This document shows, one piece after another, positions 1 through 4,731 of a stretch of DNA of 5,774 bases. Below the pieces are notes generated by a model, which had not been told where the DNA came from, searched no databases, and saw only the letters and a program-made list of their open reading frames with translations. Position numbers and translations under genes: made by a program. Position 1 is the first letter of the stretch. Every line of letters starts with the position of its first letter. This DNA is from an uncultured Erysipelotrichaceae bacterium (lineage in GTDB: Bacteria > Bacillota_I > Bacilli_A > RF39 > UBA660), in assembly GCA_902768065.1 (NCBI GenBank), contig CACXJP010000076.1:1-5774 (forward strand). The letters run 5' to 3'.

Positions 1-119
1 TAATGAATGGAATGACTATAGATGGTAAAAAATATATAAGTCCATTCAGCAATACAACAAGAGCAGAAACAGCCGCATTATTATCAAACCTAGTACAAAG
101 ATTTAATTTAATACAATAA
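1..119 (+). CDS. C-terminal end of an SLH-domain surface protein (5' truncated)
   Basis: The reading frame is open from the window edge and ends with TAA at 117-119, leaving 38 readable residues. The segment ISPFSNTTRAETAALLSNL carries the TRAE signature that closes S-layer homology (SLH) domains (typically ...P...iTRAEfa..l...l), preceded by a plausible MNGM turn. SLH domains usually occur as three repeats at one end of exported proteins and anchor them to secondary cell wall polymers. This would be the last repeat, with only a few residues after it. The rest of the protein lies outside the window, so its enzymatic or structural role is unknown. The visible ATG at 3-5 is probably an internal methionine, because the SLH repeat starts upstream of it. 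Two hairpin terminators follow directly. Confidence 0.72.
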   Translation, partial: MNGMTIDGKKYISPFSNTTRAETAALLSNLVQRFNLIQ

Positions 120-121
120 TT

Positions 122-151
122 AAAAAGTCAGTGTATAAACATTGACTTTTT
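122..151 (+). terminator. Intrinsic terminator 1 after the SLH gene
   Basis: AAAAAGTCAGTG (122-133) pairs with CATTGACTTTTT (140-151) around a 6-base loop TATAAA, giving a 12-bp stem with one G-U pair. The stem's A-run and T-run make it usable on both strands. It begins 2 bases after the SLH stop codon. The short T-run and AT-rich stem may make it leaky, which could explain the second hairpin just downstream. Confidence 0.75.
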
Positions 152-171
152 TATAATTTAAGATAAAAAAG

Positions 172-204
172 GTAAACTTAATAAGATTGAGTTTACTTTT
201 TTTT
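172..204. terminator. Intrinsic terminator 2, bidirectional
   Basis: GTAAACTTAA (172-181) pairs with TTGAGTTTAC (187-196) over a 5-base loop, with one G-U pair, followed by eight T residues (197-204). On the other strand the same hairpin is followed by a run of six T (complement of 165-170). It can therefore end both the SLH gene from the left and the minus-strand gene (231-1094) from the right, as fits a convergent gene pair. Confidence 0.8.
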
Positions 205-230
205 ACTAATATATTTGACAATTTATTCAT

Positions 231-1094
231 TTAGTTTATTTTTATTTTTAATATTTTTTTTATTTTTGGATCTGCATAAAAATATCTAGTGGCATTACTT
301 TCAAAGCAAATATATATTTCATTATCTTTATAGAAGATACCTTCTGACATAGGTGGCACTTTTATTTCTTTTACTAATTTTTCTCTATCATAAATACTTA
401 TTGTTGATAAATGAAATGGAGTGAATGATTGAGAATAAACAAATTTATTATCATCTGTAATTGCCATTCCTTGAACTAACCAAGGTATATCATATTCATA
501 ATCGGGATTATCATAATCAATATTATCATTATTATCATTATTTACTTTAAACCCATGTAATATTGGATCTTCTGGATAGAATATTTTAATATGGAAACTT
601 CCTATCCAAAGAGTATTATCTTTATATGTACAAAAGTCTCCTCTATTAGGTATTTTTTTATCACTTATACTTTTTATATAATTATTATTTGTGTTTATTA
701 CTTCTTCTAAACTATACTCATTAACTTCATAATCACTTGTTATCCAAAGTGTATTATTATCTGTTGCTATTCCCCCAACATGATTATTATTTATTTCATT
801 ATTACTTTTCTTTAATTGTAGTTTTTTTATTAACTTTTTTGTTTTGAAGTCTGTTATATATAGCATACTAGCTTTTTTATTTTTATTATATGAAGTTTGT
901 AAAATAACATTATATTTTTCTGAATATGCTAATCCTTGAGGTGCATAATTATCTAGATTTCCTTCTATTTTAGAATAATCTGTATATTTATCTTTATTGA
1001 TAAAATAATAGATATTTATTCTTGCGTAGTTAATTACAAATAATATAATAAATATAAAAATTGTCCAAATTAAACATTTTATTACCTTTTTCAT
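231..1094 (-). CDS. Membrane-anchored beta-propeller-like protein, unknown function
   Basis: The 287-residue protein begins with MKK and a hydrophobic segment (about residues 7-24), a signal anchor or uncleaved signal peptide, so the rest probably lies outside the membrane. I see at least five related blade-like units built on the pattern G-hydrophobic-A...DN-x-hydrophobic-W/Y-I: around residues 53-70, 107-123, 152-168, 208-224 and 251-266 (for example GIATDNNTLWITSD and EGIFYKDNEIYICFES). This repeat spacing resembles bacterial beta-propellers of the NHL/YncE kind, but no catalytic motif is visible and I do not recognise a named family. Residues 185-202 form an acidic Asn/Asp/Tyr-rich stretch encoded by a simple ATTATC-like repeat, likely a flexible loop. 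There is no Shine-Dalgarno before the ATG, yet a -10 element lies 6 bases upstream (see the promoter). No alternative start precedes the signal anchor. The gene is divergent from mntP and convergent with the SLH gene. Confidence 0.75.
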   Translation of the reverse strand: MKKVIKCLIWTIFIFIILFVINYARINIYYFINKDKYTDYSKIEGNLDNYAPQGLAYSEKYNVILQTSYNKNKKASMLYITDFKTKKLIKKLQLKKSNNEINNNHVGGIATDNNTLWITSDYEVNEYSLEEVINTNNNYIKSISDKKIPNRGDFCTYKDNTLWIGSFHIKIFYPEDPILHGFKVNNDNNDNIDYDNPDYEYDIPWLVQGMAITDDNKFVYSQSFTPFHLSTISIYDREKLVKEIKVPPMSEGIFYKDNEIYICFESNATRYFYADPKIKKILKIKIN

Positions 1095-1100
1095 AATATA

Positions 1101-1109
1101 GTTATAACA
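1101..1109 (-). promoter_or_regulatory. Extended -10 promoter for the beta-propeller gene, possibly leaderless
   Basis: On the minus strand TGTTATAAC is an extended -10 element (TGn plus TATAAC) like three others in this window. Only six bases (TATATT) separate it from the ATG, so transcription would be expected to start at or next to the start codon. No good -35 is seen. The core GTTATAAC is palindromic, so it also reads as TATAAC on the plus strand toward mntP, where the predicted start would leave a leader of about 30 bases. Confidence 0.5.
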
Positions 1110-1144
1110 TAGAATTCTTTTCTTTAAAAGATTGGGAGGATTAA

Positions 1145-1693
1145 ATGTATATTGTTGATATTATATTTACAGGTATTGGACTATCTATGGATGCTGTTGC
1201 TGTTTCTATATGTAAGGGATTAATGATTAAGCGTCATTTATTATTTAAGGCACTTGTAATAGGTTTATACTTTGGATTATTTCAACTATTTATGCCTTTG
1301 ATAGGATATTTTTTTGGTAATTTTTTAGATTCTATTATCATTGATATTGATCATTGGATTGCTTTTTCTTTATTATCAATTATTGGATTTAATATGATTA
1401 AAGATTCCAAGGATGATGATAATATTAAAGAAGGTATTAACTATAAGATTATGATTCCTCTTTCTATAGCAACTAGTATTGATGCTTTAACTATTGGAAT
1501 ATCTTTTTCTTTTTTTAAGATTAATATTTTATTTGCTGTTATTATTATTGGATTCATTACGTTTTTGTTATCTTTTTGTGGTGTATATATAGGTAATATA
1601 TTTGGGTTGAGTTTTAAAAAGAAATCTCAAATATGTGGAGGTATGATATTGATTTTTATTGGTTTAAAAATATTAATAGAACATTTATTATAG
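1145..1693 (+). CDS. mntP: Manganese efflux pump MntP
   Basis: MntP (YebN/DUF204 family) exports Mn2+ across the cytoplasmic membrane and protects against manganese excess. The 182-residue length is typical. Family hallmarks are all present: SMDAVAVSICKGL (residues 14-26, Asp16 in the first helix), FGLFQLFMPLIGYFFG (43-58), DHWIAFSLLSIIGFNMI (69-85), SIATSIDALTIGISF (107-121, Asp113 in the second repeat) and a C-terminal IGLKILIEHL. About six membrane helices are visible as two three-helix repeats joined by a charged loop (residues 86-101, KDSKDDDNIKEG). GGGAGGA at 1134-1140 sits at the right distance from the ATG. The leader is only about 50 bases and cannot hold a yybP-ykoY riboswitch, although many mntP genes have one. 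The stop is TAG followed in frame by TGA and TAA. No terminator follows, so read-through into the next gene is possible. Confidence 0.95.
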   Translation: MYIVDIIFTGIGLSMDAVAVSICKGLMIKRHLLFKALVIGLYFGLFQLFMPLIGYFFGNFLDSIIIDIDHWIAFSLLSIIGFNMIKDSKDDDNIKEGINYKIMIPLSIATSIDALTIGISFSFFKINILFAVIIIGFITFLLSFCGVYIGNIFGLSFKKKSQICGGMILIFIGLKILIEHLL

Positions 1694-1703
1694 TGATAAT
1701 ATG

Positions 1704-1712
1704 TGTTATAAT
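1704..1712 (+). promoter_or_regulatory. Extended -10 promoter for the 1737-2339 gene
   Basis: TGTTATAAT (TGn plus consensus TATAAT) begins 10 bases after the mntP stop. The expected start near 1719 leaves a leader of about 18 bases holding AAGGAG (1723-1728). A -35 at the right spacing would be TTTATT (1684-1689), a poor match, so the extended -10 probably carries the promoter. Confidence 0.6.
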
Positions 1713-1736
1713 TTGGTTATGTAAGGAGATGGTTTT

Positions 1737-2339
1737 ATGAAGAATAAAGGTTTAGCTGGAGGTTTGATTGGATTTTTTATCGGAGTTGCTGTTACTGCAA
1801 TATTTAGTGTTATTATTTTTGTTTTATTATATGTATTTGGTGTTATAAAAATGGGTGATGAACAAACAACAAAATGTATAACAAATAAAAGTAATTCACA
1901 GGTTATTAGTATAACAAAAGACGAATTGATGGATGTTTATAAGGATGTTGTAAAAAATACTATGTATCAGAAATTTACTTATGGGGTTGTTGATATTAAT
2001 AATGATGGAATTGAAGAGTTAATTTTTAAAACAGGAAGTAGTGAAGCAGATTACAATTATTATATTTATACTTATGATGAATCATTTGAAGATAGTAAAA
2101 ACCATGTTGTTTTGGTTGGTGATCTACCTGGTGGACATAGTGCTTTATATAAAATGAATGATGGTACATTAATGCATTTAAGAGGACAAATGGGAGAAGA
2201 AACAGTTACTATTTATACATTAGAAAATGATTGGTTAGTTAGAAAATCAGTAAAATCTAGAGAAACAAGTAGCGATTATACAAAAGGTGATAAGGAAATA
2301 AAAATGGTTTCTAATACAAATTTAAGTTTATTTGATTAA
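1737..2339 (+). CDS. Membrane-anchored protein with EF-hand-like calcium loop, unknown function
   Basis: The 200-residue protein opens with a glycine-rich transmembrane segment (about residues 7-37), giving a short cytoplasmic N-terminus and an exposed C-terminal domain. The segment YGVVDINNDGIEELIF (residues 82-97) contains the loop D86-x-N88-x-D90-G91-x-x-E94. This matches the calcium-binding DxDxDGxxE/dockerin-FG-GAP type found in many secreted Bacillota proteins, where one or a few such units sit in a beta-rich domain. The rest (TYDESFEDSKNHVVLVGDL, GGHSALYKMNDGTLMHL) looks like beta strands. AAGGAG at 1723-1728, nine bases before the ATG, supports the start. The stop codon is built into the following terminator. 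I do not recognise a named family; a substrate-binding or sensor role would be a guess. Confidence 0.8.
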   Translation: MKNKGLAGGLIGFFIGVAVTAIFSVIIFVLLYVFGVIKMGDEQTTKCITNKSNSQVISITKDELMDVYKDVVKNTMYQKFTYGVVDINNDGIEELIFKTGSSEADYNYYIYTYDESFEDSKNHVVLVGDLPGGHSALYKMNDGTLMHLRGQMGEETVTIYTLENDWLVRKSVKSRETSSDYTKGDKEIKMVSNTNLSLFD

Positions 2340-2361
2340 GATGAATTTATTCATCTTTTTT
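2338..2361 (+). terminator. Intrinsic terminator overlapping the stop codon
   Basis: AAGATGAA (2338-2345) pairs perfectly with TTCATCTT (2350-2357) around the tetraloop TTTA, followed by a T-run to 2361. The first two stem bases are the last two bases of the TAA stop, so there is no spacer between gene and terminator. It separates the 1737-2339 unit from the next promoter only about 13 bases later. Confidence 0.8.
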
Positions 2362-2373
2362 ATTTTATATATA

Positions 2374-2382
2374 TGTTATAAT
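2374..2382 (+). promoter_or_regulatory. Extended -10 promoter for the zinc-ribbon/Nudix/nitroreductase cluster
   Basis: TGTTATAAT is preceded by TA, giving the same core as at 5334-5344 (TATGTTATAAT). The predicted start is near 2389, immediately before AAGGAG (2391-2396) and the ATG at 2406, giving a leader of under 20 bases. The -35 region falls in the T-rich end of the preceding terminator and is not recognisable. Confidence 0.62.
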
Positions 2383-2405
2383 GATATGGTAAGGAGTTGA
2401 TTTAG

Positions 2406-2894
2406 ATGAAGTGTTTAAGTTGTAATAGAGAATTTAATACAGATAGGGAGTATTGCCCATTTTGTGGTGAAAAAATAGGAGAAGTTGAAAGTACTAGTAG
2501 TGCAGTTGTTGAACCTGTAAATAACACAGCTACTTCTGTACCAAATAATCCAGTACCTAATGAACCTGCGTCTAGTATGATTACAAATAATAATACAATT
2601 AACAATAATGGATTGGTTCCATTAACAATTACAAGAGAAAAGAGATTTATGGGATGGGCTATTCCTTTTTCAGTTTTCGTTGATGGTGTAAAAGTAGGAG
2701 ATATAAAAAATGGTAAATCATTATCTTGTCAAGTTGGATTGGGATCACATGTAGTATTAGTTAAGTGTGTTGAAAAAGATGTTACTCAAAATATTGTGGT
2801 TACTGGTAATCATCATGCAGTTGAAGTTACTATGAAGGCAACTATGGGACTTTTAGCAGCTGTTGCTGATATTACAAATGTTGTTTATAAATAG
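2406..2894 (+). CDS. Zinc-ribbon protein with C-terminal beta domain, unknown function
   Basis: The 162-residue protein has three parts. Residues 3-24 are a small zinc ribbon with two CxxC knuckles (C3-L-S-C6 and C17-P-F-C20-G), predicted to bind one structural zinc. Residues 25-69 are a low-complexity Ser/Thr/Asn/Pro linker. Residues 70-145 form a beta-rich domain (PFSVFVDGVKVGDIKNGKSL, then GLGSHVVLVKCVEKD) reminiscent of PEGA-like domains, in which a peptide such as vDGvkvG is followed by a ...pGsH.v.vk... strand. The C-terminus (MGLLAAVADI) is mildly hydrophobic but too short and weak for a confident membrane helix. There is no signal peptide, so the N-terminal ribbon should be cytoplasmic. 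AAGGAG precedes the ATG by nine bases. The stop TAG overlaps the ribosome binding site of the next gene, suggesting translational coupling. The biological role is not known to me. Confidence 0.8.
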   Translation: MKCLSCNREFNTDREYCPFCGEKIGEVESTSSAVVEPVNNTATSVPNNPVPNEPASSMITNNNTINNNGLVPLTITREKRFMGWAIPFSVFVDGVKVGDIKNGKSLSCQVGLGSHVVLVKCVEKDVTQNIVVTGNHHAVEVTMKATMGLLAAVADITNVVYK

Positions 2895-2904
2895 GGAGGA
2901 TTAT

Positions 2905-3315
2905 GTGTTTGAGATAAAAACTTATGAATTGGGTTATTGTAGTGAGGATGAATATACAAGAGTAGTTTGTGTATGTCGTTACAAAGATAAATTCTTATTT
3001 TCATATAACAAAAAAAGAAATGGTTGGGGAATACCTGGAGGTCATATTGAAGAAGGGGAAACTTAGGAGGAAGCTTGCAAAAGAGAAATGTATGAAGAAA
3101 CAGGTGCAACCAATATTAAAGTAACTCCTGTATGTGTATATAAGATAAGTACTTTTGGATTATTGTGTTATTGTGAAATATTAGAGTTAATAGATTTACC
3201 TGAAGGTTACGAGATGATGGAAATAATGCTATCTGATACACTTCCAGATAATTTAACATTTCCGGAATCTTTCAAGTTGTATTTTGATATAGTTAAGAAA
3301 AAAATGAATTTATAG
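2905..3315 (+). pseudogene. Nudix hydrolase interrupted by an in-frame amber codon
   Basis: The frame encodes a 136-codon Nudix protein (hydrolysis of nucleoside diphosphate derivatives, Mg2+/Mn2+ dependent), a normal length for small Nudix enzymes. The Nudix box spans codons 46-68: G46-x5-E52-x7-R60-E61-M62-Y63-E64-E65-T66-G67-A68. It is intact except that codon 54, one of the free x7 positions, is TAG (3064-3066). Translation would stop after EEGET, before the metal-binding REMYEE glutamates. The 82 codons after the amber contain no other stop and end in TAG at 3313-3315, so damage is recent, or the codon is read through, or it is a sequence error. A TGG-to-TAG change would explain it. I chose GTG at 2905 as the start: GGGAGG (2894-2899) lies five bases upstream and homologues begin with similar residues. 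An overlapping ATG at 2903 is in another frame and ends after four codons. The gene sits between, and is coupled to, its two neighbours. Confidence 0.82.
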
Positions 3316-3323
3316 GAGAAAAT

Positions 3324-3830
3324 ATGGAATTTGAAAAAGTAATAAGAGATAGAATGGCTATTAGAAAGTTTTCTAATGAAAAAATTTCTGATGAAATAAT
3401 AAATAAAATTTTAGAGGCGGGTAGAGTAGCTCCTACTGCCAAGAATCTTCAACCAATTAAAATATATGTTGTATCAAGTGATGAAGGATTAAGTAAAATC
3501 GATAATGCTTCGATGTGTAGATACAATGCACCTGTTTCGTTGATTGTATGTGGAAATACTGAGGAAGCATTTAGTAGAGGAGATCATTCAACATATGTAA
3601 TTGATTCATGTATAGTTGCAACTCATATGTTGCTTGAAGCTACAAATGTTGGAGTTGATAATATTTGGGTTGATTTATTTGATGAAGATGTTTTAAGAGA
3701 AGAATTTAGTATTCCAGATGAGCTAGTTCCAATTGCATTAATAATGCTTGGATATAGATCTGATGATTGCCCATATAACGTAAATCATGATAAAAGAAAA
3801 AATATAGATGAAATAGTTCAGTTTATTTGA
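3324..3830 (+). CDS. Nitroreductase-family flavoprotein
   Basis: The 168-residue protein belongs to the FMN-dependent nitroreductase/NAD(P)H-flavin oxidoreductase superfamily, usually cytoplasmic homodimers that reduce nitroaromatics, quinones or flavins. The N-terminal FMN motif is VIRDRMAIRKF (residues 6-16, with R10 and R14 as the likely phosphate contacts). The second flavin segment is AGRVAPTAKNLQP (32-44). The central helix (STYVIDSCIVATHMLLEA, 89-106) and the C-terminal ALIMLGYRSDD (138-148) also fit. It is at the short end of the family, with no C-terminal extension. The natural substrate cannot be read from sequence. AGGAG (3314-3318) overlaps the TAG stop of the Nudix frame and lies five bases before the ATG, so translation may be coupled. 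The stop is TGA. No clear terminator follows, so transcription may run into the riboswitch region. Confidence 0.9.
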   Translation: MEFEKVIRDRMAIRKFSNEKISDEIINKILEAGRVAPTAKNLQPIKIYVVSSDEGLSKIDNASMCRYNAPVSLIVCGNTEEAFSRGDHSTYVIDSCIVATHMLLEATNVGVDNIWVDLFDEDVLREEFSIPDELVPIALIMLGYRSDDCPYNVNHDKRKNIDEIVQFI

Positions 3831-3864
3831 AATTAATAGATATTAATAAAATGATAATAACATA

Positions 3865-3893
3865 TTGACAAAAACAAGAAAACGTAGTATAAT
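3865..3893 (+). promoter_or_regulatory. Perfect sigma-A-type promoter driving the riboswitch
   Basis: TTGACA (3865-3870), a 17-base spacer and TATAAT (3888-3893) give a full consensus housekeeping promoter, the only one of this quality in the window. Transcription should begin near 3900, just before the first paired base of the riboswitch. A strong constitutive promoter with control placed in the leader is the usual design for a riboswitch gene. Confidence 0.92.
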
Positions 3894-3903
3894 ATCTAAT
3901 CGT

Positions 3904-3995
3904 TGAAAGGGAGTAGTTCTCATTCATTAGAATGATTTGTAGTCCGTCATCACGATGATAATATTCGGGCTATTATTTAAGGAACAAGACTTTCA
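3904..3995 (+). promoter_or_regulatory. yybP-ykoY manganese riboswitch aptamer
   Basis: The sequence fits the yybP-ykoY family, which senses Mn2+. P1 is TGAAAG (3904-3909) with CTTTCA (3990-3995). The conserved GGGAGTAG loop follows (3909-3916). P2 is GTTC (3916-3919) with GAAC (3982-3985). A variable hairpin is CATTC (3921-3925) with GAATG (3930-3934). The second conserved arm is TAGTCCG (3940-3946) with CGGGCTA (3966-3972), capped by the characteristic TCATCACGATGA. The 3' strand ends in the conserved CAAGAC (3985-3990). From family knowledge, Mn2+ docks the two arms and stabilises P1. P1's 3' strand is also part of the terminator hairpin, so Mn2+ should favour read-through (ON switch). I infer this from sequence alone. 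The downstream gene is not a usual target (known ones are MntP, P-type ATPases, TerC and UPF0016 proteins). Confidence 0.88.
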
Positions 3996-4024
3996 TACAG
4001 TATGTATGTGGTCTTGTTTTTTTT
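3983..4024 (+). terminator. Riboswitch-controlled intrinsic terminator
   Basis: AACAAGAC (3983-3990) pairs with GTCTTGTT (4011-4018), and CATACA (3994-3999) pairs with TGTATG (4003-4008) inside it, followed by eight T residues (4017-4024). Bases 3990-3995 are shared with P1 and 3982-3985 with P2, so the terminator and the folded aptamer exclude each other. This is the expression platform of the switch. It can also end any transcript coming from the nitroreductase gene upstream. Confidence 0.88.
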
Positions 4025-4066
4025 GTCTTTTTCTATCACATACATGCTAATTTTTGAGGAAAGGAT

Positions 4067-4099
4067 ATTAAAAGACAAGTAGTGGTTATTTTCTTATGA
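4067..4099 (+). other. Possible 10-codon leader ORF before the riboswitch gene
   Basis: The only good Shine-Dalgarno in the leader is GAGGAAAGGA (4056-4065), about 30 bases before the ATG of the next gene. Right after it, an ATT codon at 4067 opens a frame reading xKRQVVVIFL that ends with TGA at 4097-4099. Its stop overlaps the ATG at 4096 as ATGA, the classic coupling arrangement. ATT is a rare start codon (known from infC), which is the weak point. TTGTCTTTT (4023-4031) and AAAAGACAA (4070-4078) could pair and place the Shine-Dalgarno in a 38-base loop. There is no protein evidence; this is inference from the arrangement. Confidence 0.25.
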
Positions 4100-4692
4100 A
4101 AGAAAAAATAGTATTAAAGAGTACTCATCCTGAGGAATACCCTGATTTAGTAATTGAATGTAGAGTTATTCCAAATGATAAAATTGGTGAGTATTTAGAA
4201 GGGATTCCAGAAACTAAAAAATTCTATGCTTTTAAGAGCGAATCTGTAAAAGCTAGAAGAGGGAAACCTGGAGAATCAATCGAGACTGTTTTAAAGACAC
4301 TTGTAGATGGAAAGGAATACATTATAAGTGAAGAGACTACTGTTGTAAGTGAAAGACCTTATAATGGTGGTACTGCTCCTGATGTTGTAGTAACTAATGA
4401 TAGAAGTACTTCAAATGAGGAATATGTTGTTAAAATGCAAAAATTCGCTGATTCATATGATATTGATATTAGTGGAGAAGATGTAAGATATATTCCTAAG
4501 TATGATTCAAGATTATTAACTGAAGTAGATGAAAACATTATTATTATGACTGCTTGGGGTTCTCCTGCATTATGTTTAGCAGGTGGTTATATTGTTACTT
4601 ATGATGCTGCCTCTTGTGATTATAACACATTAGAAAGAGGAGCTTTCAAATCAACATATACTAGAGAAGATCAAAAAACAAAAAAGAAGTAA
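4096..4692 (+). CDS. Unknown soluble protein under the Mn riboswitch, perhaps two PGDYG-like units
   Basis: This 198-residue protein has no signal peptide or membrane segment and should be cytoplasmic. I do not recognise a named family. Two stretches share a pattern that recalls the small PGDYG domain (a D/G-Y/V-I/V-V strand, then E-x-Y, then F...Y). One is residues 96-121, APDVVVTNDRSTSNEEYVV then KFADSY. The other is 162-188, AGGYIVTYDAASCDYNTL then AFKSTY. This assignment is tentative. The segment VKARRGKPGESIETVL (51-66) and the Lys-rich tail (EDQKTKKK) are the other landmarks. No cysteine/histidine metal site is evident: the only cysteines are C22, C160 and C174. It is the first gene after the Mn2+ riboswitch, so it is probably induced by manganese, but its link to manganese is otherwise unknown. 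The ATG has no Shine-Dalgarno of its own and no in-frame upstream start before TAA at 4069-4071. Translation may depend on coupling. It is followed by a bidirectional terminator. Confidence 0.8.
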   Translation: MKEKIVLKSTHPEEYPDLVIECRVIPNDKIGEYLEGIPETKKFYAFKSESVKARRGKPGESIETVLKTLVDGKEYIISEETTVVSERPYNGGTAPDVVVTNDRSTSNEEYVVKMQKFADSYDIDISGEDVRYIPKYDSRLLTEVDENIIIMTAWGSPALCLAGGYIVTYDAASCDYNTLERGAFKSTYTREDQKTKKK

Positions 4693-4693
4693 C

Positions 4694-4723
4694 AAAAAAA
4701 AGAGAATTTAAATTCTCTTTTTT
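4694..4723. terminator. Bidirectional terminator between convergent genes
   Basis: The 18-base perfect palindrome AGAGAATTTAAATTCTCT (4701-4718) is flanked by an A-run on the left (4694-4700) and a T-run on the right (to 4723). It gives a stem of about 12 bp (4696-4707 with 4712-4723) and a TTAA loop. T-runs exist on both strands. It lies one base after the TAA at 4692 and nine bases beyond the end of the lipoprotein gene, so it serves both. Confidence 0.88.
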
Positions 4724-4731
4724 AATTGGTT

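Noticed and set aside
2402..2605. 67-residue open frame on the minus strand inside the zinc-ribbon gene
   Set aside because: It lies opposite a well-supported gene, has no ribosome binding site and its hydrophobic composition simply mirrors the linker-coding codons.
2863..2904. Upstream ATG at 2863 as the Nudix start
   Set aside because: It would overlap the zinc-ribbon gene by about 30 bases, lacks a Shine-Dalgarno and adds residues not expected in small Nudix proteins. GTG at 2905 follows GGGAGG at the right distance.
2885..3109. 74-residue open frame on the minus strand across the Nudix gene
   Set aside because: It is antisense to a clear Nudix reading frame, and its Pro/His/Phe-rich sequence is what reverse-complemented coding DNA gives. 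I see no start signal.
3831..3864. Terminator after the nitroreductase gene
   Set aside because: ATTAATAGATATTAAT can form only a weak AT hairpin and has no T-run after it. The riboswitch terminator downstream may do this job.
4025..4055. Second promoter after the riboswitch terminator (TTGTCT with TGCTAATTT)
   Set aside because: The -35 and -10 are both weak and the match is easily expected by chance in such AT-rich DNA. It would bypass the riboswitch, so it merits mapping, but I do not call it.
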